Assembly: GCA_963714205.1 (NCBI GenBank)
Contig: CAVQNQ010000002.1
Location: 558,001 to 622,000 of the forward strand
Length of the DNA: 64,000 nucleotides
DNA from: CAVQNQ01 sp963714205
GTDB taxonomy: Bacteria; Acidobacteriota; Terriglobia; Bryobacterales; Bryobacteraceae
Reading direction: 5' to 3'
Positions 59,824-64,000 of the stretch are shown here, in pieces (positions within the stretch are counted from its first letter, which is position 1; every line of letters begins with the position of its first letter). The notes under the pieces were generated by a model, which saw only the letters and a program-made list of their open reading frames with translations, was not told the origin of the DNA and ran no database searches. A program made the position numbers and the translations under genes.

Positions 59824-60594
59824 ATGAAGGTCGTCATTCTCGCGGGGGGAAAAGGAACGCGGCTGGCCGAAGAGACTACGGTGCGCCCCAAGCCGATGGT
59901 GGAAATCGGGGGCAAGCCGATTCTGTGGCACATCATGAAGATCTATGCCGCGCGCGGCTTCACCGAGTTCCTGGTGGCCTGCGGATACAAGGGTGAGTGG
60001 ATCAAGGAGTACTTCCATAATTTCCCCGTGCATAACAGCGATTACTTCATTGACCTCGGAACCGGCAACCGCACGATCGTGAACGGCTGCGGCATCGACT
60101 GGCGCGTCGGGTTGATCGATACCGGAAGCGAAACCATGACCGGCGGGCGGCTTTTACGGCTGCGCAAATGGATCGGCGAGGAGCCGTTCATGGTGACCTA
60201 TGGCGATGGCTTGGGAGACATCAACGTCTGCGCGCTGGCGGAGTTTCACCGGTCGCACGGCAAGATTGCGACGGTTACCGCGGTCCGGCCGGCCTCCCGG
60301 TTCGGCAATCTGTCGCTGGAGGGCGGCGCGGTGTGCGAATTCGCCGAGAAGCCGCAGGCCGACGAAGGCTGGATCAACGGCGGATTTTTCGTTTTCAATT
60401 CCGCCATTTTCGATTACCTCGAGAACGACGAAACGATCCTGGAAAGAGGTCCCCTGGAACGGCTGGCCCGGGAGCGGCAATTGATGGCCTTCCGTCACGC
60501 CGGCTTCTGGCAGCCGATGGATACGCTACGCGAGAAACTGCTTCTCGATTCTTTATGGTCCAGCGGCCAGGCGCCATGGAAAATATGGGCCTGA
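59824..60594 (+). CDS. rfbF: Glucose-1-phosphate cytidylyltransferase
   Basis: A 256-residue nucleotidyltransferase with the RfbF pattern throughout: KVVILAGGKGTRLAEETTVR, PKPMVEIGGKPILWHIMKIY, the cytidylyltransferase loop HNSDYFIDLGTGNRT, DTGSETMTGGRLLRL, FMVTYGDGLGDINV and WINGGFFVFN. It makes CDP-glucose from CTP and glucose-1-phosphate, the entry to CDP-deoxyhexoses. It is the last gene of the operon, 16 bases after the C-methyltransferase, and is followed by a convergent tRNA. The next enzyme of the usual pathway, CDP-glucose 4,6-dehydratase, is missing from the window and must lie elsewhere if the pathway is complete. Confidence 0.95.
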   Translation: MKVVILAGGKGTRLAEETTVRPKPMVEIGGKPILWHIMKIYAARGFTEFLVACGYKGEWIKEYFHNFPVHNSDYFIDLGTGNRTIVNGCGIDWRVGLIDTGSETMTGGRLLRLRKWIGEEPFMVTYGDGLGDINVCALAEFHRSHGKIATVTAVRPASRFGNLSLEGGAVCEFAEKPQADEGWINGGFFVFNSAIFDYLENDETILERGPLERLARERQLMAFRHAGFWQPMDTLREKLLLDSLWSSGQAPWKIWA

Positions 60595-60603
60595 ACGATT
60601 CAA

Positions 60604-60680
60604 TGGTGGGCCCGCGGCGACTCGAACGCCGGACCTCTACCGTGTCAAGGTAGCGCTCTAACCAACTGAGCTACGGGCCC
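60604..60680 (-). tRNA. tRNA-Val (GAC)
   Basis: The minus strand folds into a full cloverleaf: acceptor GGGCCCG with CGGGCCC, D-stem GCTC/GAGC, anticodon stem CTACC/GGTAG with loop TTGACAC (anticodon GAC), T-stem CGGCG/CGCCG with loop TTCGAGT, discriminator A and an encoded CCA (60604-60606). It lies 10 bases after the convergent rfbF stop. tRNA genes are common integration points, but no attachment repeat or integrase was seen. Confidence 0.97.
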
Positions 60681-60712
60681 TGCGGTGTGAACCAAAAGTA
60701 TATCACGCACCC

Positions 60713-61663
60713 TCATTCCACGAGCGAGAGAATGGTCAACGGCGCGTTGCCTTCCAGGCGGTTGTTGACGAACAGGAACAGCCACTGGCGGCTCTCGGCG
60801 GCGCGGCCGATCAGCACCCGCATGGAGTCGCGAACTTCCGGATTGGGGTCCTGGATCTCGCTGTAGGGCGCGAACCGGGCCACGGCTTCTGCGTAAGCCC
60901 GGCCGCGCCGCAGCAGTCCGCGGCACACCGCGAAATTGGCGGTGCTGGAATCCGGAATGGCGATCTGGTGGCGCAGCTCGGGCATGCGCGACCAGGCGTT
61001 ATACACGTGAGCCACGCGATGGCTGCGCAGACAGGCGAAATAGTCGCTCGCCAGGAATTCCGGATTGCGGATCTCCACCGCGTAGCGGAACTCGGGCGGC
61101 AGCGCGGCCAGGAACGGATCCAGCCGGTCGAGGAAAGCCGGCAAGTCTTCGAAGGAGCGCCGTCCGAAGGAGCCGAATTCGAAAATCAACAGGGCTGCGC
61201 GGTCGCGGTAGGGCAGGAGCGGCCGCAGAAACTCGCGTTCGAGCATGCCCGCATCCAGGAACGCTTCGTTCGACTGGCTGGCTTGCGAGCCGTAGCGCGG
61301 ATGGCTTGGAAACACTTTGCAGGTGATCTGTTCGGGCACTTTGAAGGCGAACTGGAAACCGGGCGGGGTGCGCGCGAAGAGGTTGCGCCAGAATTCCGGG
61401 CTGGGGAACTGGTAGAACGCGAAATCGCCGCACACGGTGGGGAAGGTCTCGGCGTATTCGCGCAGGCACTCGCTTTCGAAGAGGCGCCGCGCGAAGCGGC
61501 CGCGCGAAAAATACCGCTCGCGCGTATAGACCTGCCCCAGCCAGCCCTCGTATTTCCAGGAGCTGGTGCCCACATAGATCCCGCGCGCGGCCATCTCGCG
61601 CAGTTTCCCGGCGAGTCCCGCGCGGTCGAACGCGCCGGCCTCCTCGAACAGCGGACCTACCAT
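60713..61663 (-). CDS. DUF72 domain-containing protein
   Basis: A 316-residue TIM-barrel protein of the DUF72 family: IYVGTSSWKYEGWLGQVYT at the start, FYQFPSPEFWRNLFARTP, FKVPEQITCKVFP, ALLIFEFGSF and YAVEIRNPEFLASDYFACL. The family is widespread and its activity is not established; a role in nucleic-acid or sugar metabolism has been suggested only by structure. The ATG at 61663 overlaps the stop of the gamma-glutamyltransferase gene by 7 bases, so the two are coupled. Confidence 0.9.
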   Translation of the reverse strand: MVGPLFEEAGAFDRAGLAGKLREMAARGIYVGTSSWKYEGWLGQVYTRERYFSRGRFARRLFESECLREYAETFPTVCGDFAFYQFPSPEFWRNLFARTPPGFQFAFKVPEQITCKVFPSHPRYGSQASQSNEAFLDAGMLEREFLRPLLPYRDRAALLIFEFGSFGRRSFEDLPAFLDRLDPFLAALPPEFRYAVEIRNPEFLASDYFACLRSHRVAHVYNAWSRMPELRHQIAIPDSSTANFAVCRGLLRRGRAYAEAVARFAPYSEIQDPNPEVRDSMRVLIGRAAESRQWLFLFVNNRLEGNAPLTILSLVE

Positions 61664-63474
61664 GCCTGCGCCACGCGCAGATAGAAAGGGTCCGCGCCAG
61701 CCTCGATCATGCCATCGGGATGCAGCCGGATCATCACCGGCGCCGAGCCGCTGTCGTTGCGGCTGCGGATCTCGATCACGTGCCGCCGCTTGCGCAGCTC
61801 GTCGGCCACCGCCGACGGAATGCGCTCATCCAGCAGCAGCAATCCGGGATGCATCTCGTGGTTGTCGAAGCTCGAAACCAGGTGTTCGGATTGGAAGCGC
61901 GGCGTCTCGATGGCCTGCTCGACGTTGCGGCCGAATTCGATGGCGTTGAAGAGCACTTGAAGCAGGGCCTGATCCTGCTGATCGCCGCCGGGAGTGGAGA
62001 GCGCGATTACCGTCTTGTCCGGGTTCACCACCAGGGTGGGGCTGAGAGTGACGCGAGGCCGTTTGCCGCCGGCCAGCTCGTTGGGATGGCCCGGAATCAG
62101 CAGGAAGCTCTGCGCGCGCTCGGTGAGCGGGATGCCGGTGTCGCCGGCGATCAGCGAAGGCATCCACGAACCGGAGGGCGTGATCGAGATTGCCACCCCG
62201 TCCTTATCGATGGCGTCCACGCAGGTGGTGTCCTTGGCCAGCAGGGCGTCGTCGAAGCTGTGGCGCGCAATCCGCGCAAAGTAAGGATGGCGTGGCGGGT
62301 CCGGCTCCAGATTCCCCGGCCGGAACTCAAGCGAGGCTTCCGCTCCGATGAGCGCCCGCCGTTCGGCCCCGTATTCCTTGGAGAGCAGGCGCGCGGGGAT
62401 TTTGACGAACCGGGGGTCGCCGTAATAGGTGTCGCGATCCGCATAGGCCAGCTTGAGCGCCTCGGCCAGCGTGTGAATATAGCCCGCCGAGTTCTGCTTG
62501 AGCTCGGGCAGATTAAAGCCCTCCAGGATGTTGAGAGCTTCGATCATGGAAGGCCCCTGGCTCCAGAAGCCCGGTTTATAAACGGTGTAGCCGTGGAAAG
62601 TGGTGGAGACCGGCTCTTCCGGCTCGACGCGGAAGCCGGCCATGTCCTCGTACCGCAGCAACCCGCCCTGCTGTTTGGAGAATTCGTCGATGCGGTGGGC
62701 GATCTCGCCGCGGTAGAAATAGTCGCGCACGGCGTCGATCGCCTGGGCGCGGCTGGCGCCTGCCGCGAGGGCCTTCTTCTCCACTTCGGCCATGGAGCGC
62801 AAGGTGCGTTCGAGATCCGGCTGGCGGAAGATCTCGCCGGCCTGCGGCACGCGTCCGTCGGGCAGAAAGACGCGCCGCGAGGAGGGCCACGCTTCCAGAA
62901 AACGAAGGCTGCTCTTGATGCTCGCGGAACGCATCTCGTCGATAGGGAAGCCCGCGGCGAGTTCGATGGCCGGCTGGACGGCCTCGGAGAAGGACTTGGT
63001 GCCGAACTCGCGCAGGGTCACCAGCGCGGCTTCCACCATGCCTGGCACCAGCGCGGAGAGGATTCCGGCCACCGGCACCCACTCCTTCAGCCCGCCGGCT
63101 GCGGGCGGATCGACCAACTCATCCGGTTTCAGCTTGTGGTTGCGGAAGAAGTCCGCGGTGGCCAGCTTGGGCATGGGGCCCACGCCCGCGACGGCGTAGA
63201 CTTTGCCCTCGCGCGTGTGCACCAGGATGGGCGCCTCGCCGCCCAGGCCGAAGTGCGAGAACTCGGCGACGGAGGCCGCCAGCATCGTGGCGATGCCGGC
63301 GTCCACGGCGTTGCCGCCGCTGAAGTACATGCGCATACCGGCCTCGGTGGAAAATTCGCTTCCCCCCGCCACCGCGCCGCGCGTTCCGCGCGAAGGCAGC
63401 CGCAGGGGCCGCTGTCCCCACGCCGCGGCAGCCAGCACCATCAGGATCGCAGCCAATTTGAGTCGCATAATCAT
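61657..63474 (-). CDS. Gamma-glutamyltransferase (Ntn hydrolase)
   Basis: A 605-residue precursor with a signal peptide (LKLAAILMVLAAAAWGQ). Family motifs include GGNAVDAGIATMLAASVAEF, AYADRDTYYGDPRF and the self-cleavage site at Asp415-Thr416: DTTCVDAIDKDG, where E. coli has QTTHYSVVDKDG. Thr416 becomes the nucleophile of the small subunit after cleavage. TLSPTLVVNPDKTVIALSTPGGDQQ, written here as TLSPTLVVNPD and ALSTPGGDQQ, marks the glycine loop. The enzyme cleaves gamma-glutamyl bonds such as in glutathione in the periplasm. The His-Tyr-Ser after TT is Cys-Val-Asp here, a variant seen in divergent members, so the acceptor may not be glutathione. It is divergent from ilvD. Confidence 0.9.
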   Translation of the reverse strand: MIMRLKLAAILMVLAAAAWGQRPLRLPSRGTRGAVAGGSEFSTEAGMRMYFSGGNAVDAGIATMLAASVAEFSHFGLGGEAPILVHTREGKVYAVAGVGPMPKLATADFFRNHKLKPDELVDPPAAGGLKEWVPVAGILSALVPGMVEAALVTLREFGTKSFSEAVQPAIELAAGFPIDEMRSASIKSSLRFLEAWPSSRRVFLPDGRVPQAGEIFRQPDLERTLRSMAEVEKKALAAGASRAQAIDAVRDYFYRGEIAHRIDEFSKQQGGLLRYEDMAGFRVEPEEPVSTTFHGYTVYKPGFWSQGPSMIEALNILEGFNLPELKQNSAGYIHTLAEALKLAYADRDTYYGDPRFVKIPARLLSKEYGAERRALIGAEASLEFRPGNLEPDPPRHPYFARIARHSFDDALLAKDTTCVDAIDKDGVAISITPSGSWMPSLIAGDTGIPLTERAQSFLLIPGHPNELAGGKRPRVTLSPTLVVNPDKTVIALSTPGGDQQDQALLQVLFNAIEFGRNVEQAIETPRFQSEHLVSSFDNHEMHPGLLLLDERIPSAVADELRKRRHVIEIRSRNDSGSAPVMIRLHPDGMIEAGADPFYLRVAQAW

Positions 63475-63572
63475 CGCCTCTATTCTATGGGTGTCCAGGC
63501 ATAATAGGAAGTTCCGGCCACCGCTCCAAGGTGCGCCCCGGCGGTCCGCAGGCCTGATATCGTAAAAGGACC

Positions 63573-64000
63573 ATGCCAGTTTACCGCTCCCGAACCACCA
63601 CCCACGGCCGCAATATGGCCGGCGCCCGCAGCCTGTGGCGCGCCACCGGAATGCAGGACGGCGATTTCGACAAGCCCATCATCGCCATCGCCAACTCCTT
63701 CACGCAATTCGTGCCCGGGCACGTACACCTCAAGGACCTGGGGCAACTGGTGGCGCGTGAAATCGAACGCGCCGGCGGGGTGGCCAAAGAGTTCAATACC
63801 ATCGCCATAGACGATGGCATCGCCATGGGGCACGACGGCATGCTCTACAGCCTGCCGTCGCGCGAGCTGATCGCCGACAGCGTCGAGTACATGGCCAACG
63901 CCCACTGCGCCGACGCCCTGGTGTGCATCTCCAATTGCGACAAGATCACGCCGGGGATGCTCATGGCCTCGCTGCGCCTGAACATTCCTTCGATTTTCGT
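63573..64000 (+). CDS. ilvD: Dihydroxy-acid dehydratase, N-terminal part (cut by right edge)
   Basis: From the ATG at 63573 the frame is open for 142 codons to the window edge. It reads as IlvD: RSRTTTHGRNMAGARSLWRA, IIAIANSFTQFVPGHVHLKD, EFNTIAIDDGIAMGHDGMLY and the family signature CISNCDKITPGMLMASLRLN, whose Cys is an iron-sulfur ligand. AAAAGGA lies six bases upstream of the start. The enzyme performs the third step of branched-chain amino-acid synthesis. The Edd/sugar-acid dehydratase relatives share these motifs, but HGRNMAGARSLWRATGM favours IlvD. Confidence 0.93.
   Translation, partial: MPVYRSRTTTHGRNMAGARSLWRATGMQDGDFDKPIIAIANSFTQFVPGHVHLKDLGQLVAREIERAGGVAKEFNTIAIDDGIAMGHDGMLYSLPSRELIADSVEYMANAHCADALVCISNCDKITPGMLMASLRLNIPSIF

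Noticed and set aside
60604..60680. tRNA-Val as an integration site of a mobile island
   Set aside because: No direct repeat of the tRNA end, integrase or transposase was seen on either side.
61720..63504. 594-residue open frame antisense to gamma-glutamyltransferase
   Set aside because: Shadow of a strongly supported gene; composition is low-information with no domain.
1..64000. CRISPR arrays, complete insertion sequences and riboswitches
   Set aside because: No regularly spaced repeats, transposase motifs or conserved riboswitch cores were found by eye.

Overview
The window is GC-rich DNA with densely packed genes and many ATGA, TGATG or TAATG start/stop overlaps. The gene content points to an acidobacterium of the Solibacter/Bryobacter type. 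Supporting features are a PadR regulator paired with an ADOP-type permease, a PQQ dehydrogenase fused to cytochrome c domains, Tat-exported enolase-superfamily and DapA-family enzymes, a DUF4159 protein, large hybrid kinases and an imuA-imuB-dnaE2 mutasome cassette. This assignment is inferred from gene families, not from an rRNA.

Layout: (1) 1-3.1 kb, two secreted proteins on the minus strand, one cut by the left edge and one glycine-rich. (2) 3.2-11.2 kb, a surface-polysaccharide block with an O-antigen ligase, two hexapeptide acyltransferases, ACP, SDR and KAS-III genes, two polysaccharide deacetylases (one frameshifted) and a methyltransferase. (3) 11.3-15.1 kb, two adjacent PAS/hybrid histidine kinases. 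(4) 15.3-19.2 kb, a DUF4159 protein, then padR and an ADOP permease behind a clear promoter with an overlapping palindrome. (5) 19.3-29.4 kb, a sugar-acid/pectin catabolic island: exported MR-type dehydratase, PQQ dehydrogenase with diheme cytochrome (frameshifted), exported DapA-type aldolase, serine hydrolase, GH28 (frameshifted) and GH2-type protein. (6) 29.4-35.4 kb, a ketopantoate reductase divergent from the imuA-imuB-dnaE2 operon, whose -10 box lies inside a 25-bp inverted repeat. (7) 35.4-38.9 kb, two orphan antitoxins, homoserine dehydrogenase and an unrecognised frameshifted gene. (8) 38.9-60.6 kb, a large surface-glycan cluster with glycosyltransferases, multi-spanning glycosyltransferase-like proteins, nucleotide-sugar epimerases, rfbE, rfbF, a C-methyltransferase, a membrane spermidine-synthase-like protein, a sterol-desaturase-family enzyme and a GMC oxidoreductase module. 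Two of its transcription units start behind near-identical sigma-54 type promoters. (9) 60.6-64 kb, tRNA-Val(GAC), DUF72, gamma-glutamyltransferase and the start of ilvD.

How the genes fit together: region 2 could make a short 3-hydroxyacyl group on a dedicated ACP and transfer it to a sugar. Region 5 could run a sugar-acid pathway largely in the periplasm. Region 8 makes a CDP-linked, C-methylated deoxysugar and assembles it into a surface glycan or glycolipid. Four genes are each broken by one single-base frameshift while the reading frame on both sides stays well conserved. This is either sequencing/assembly error or very recent inactivation.
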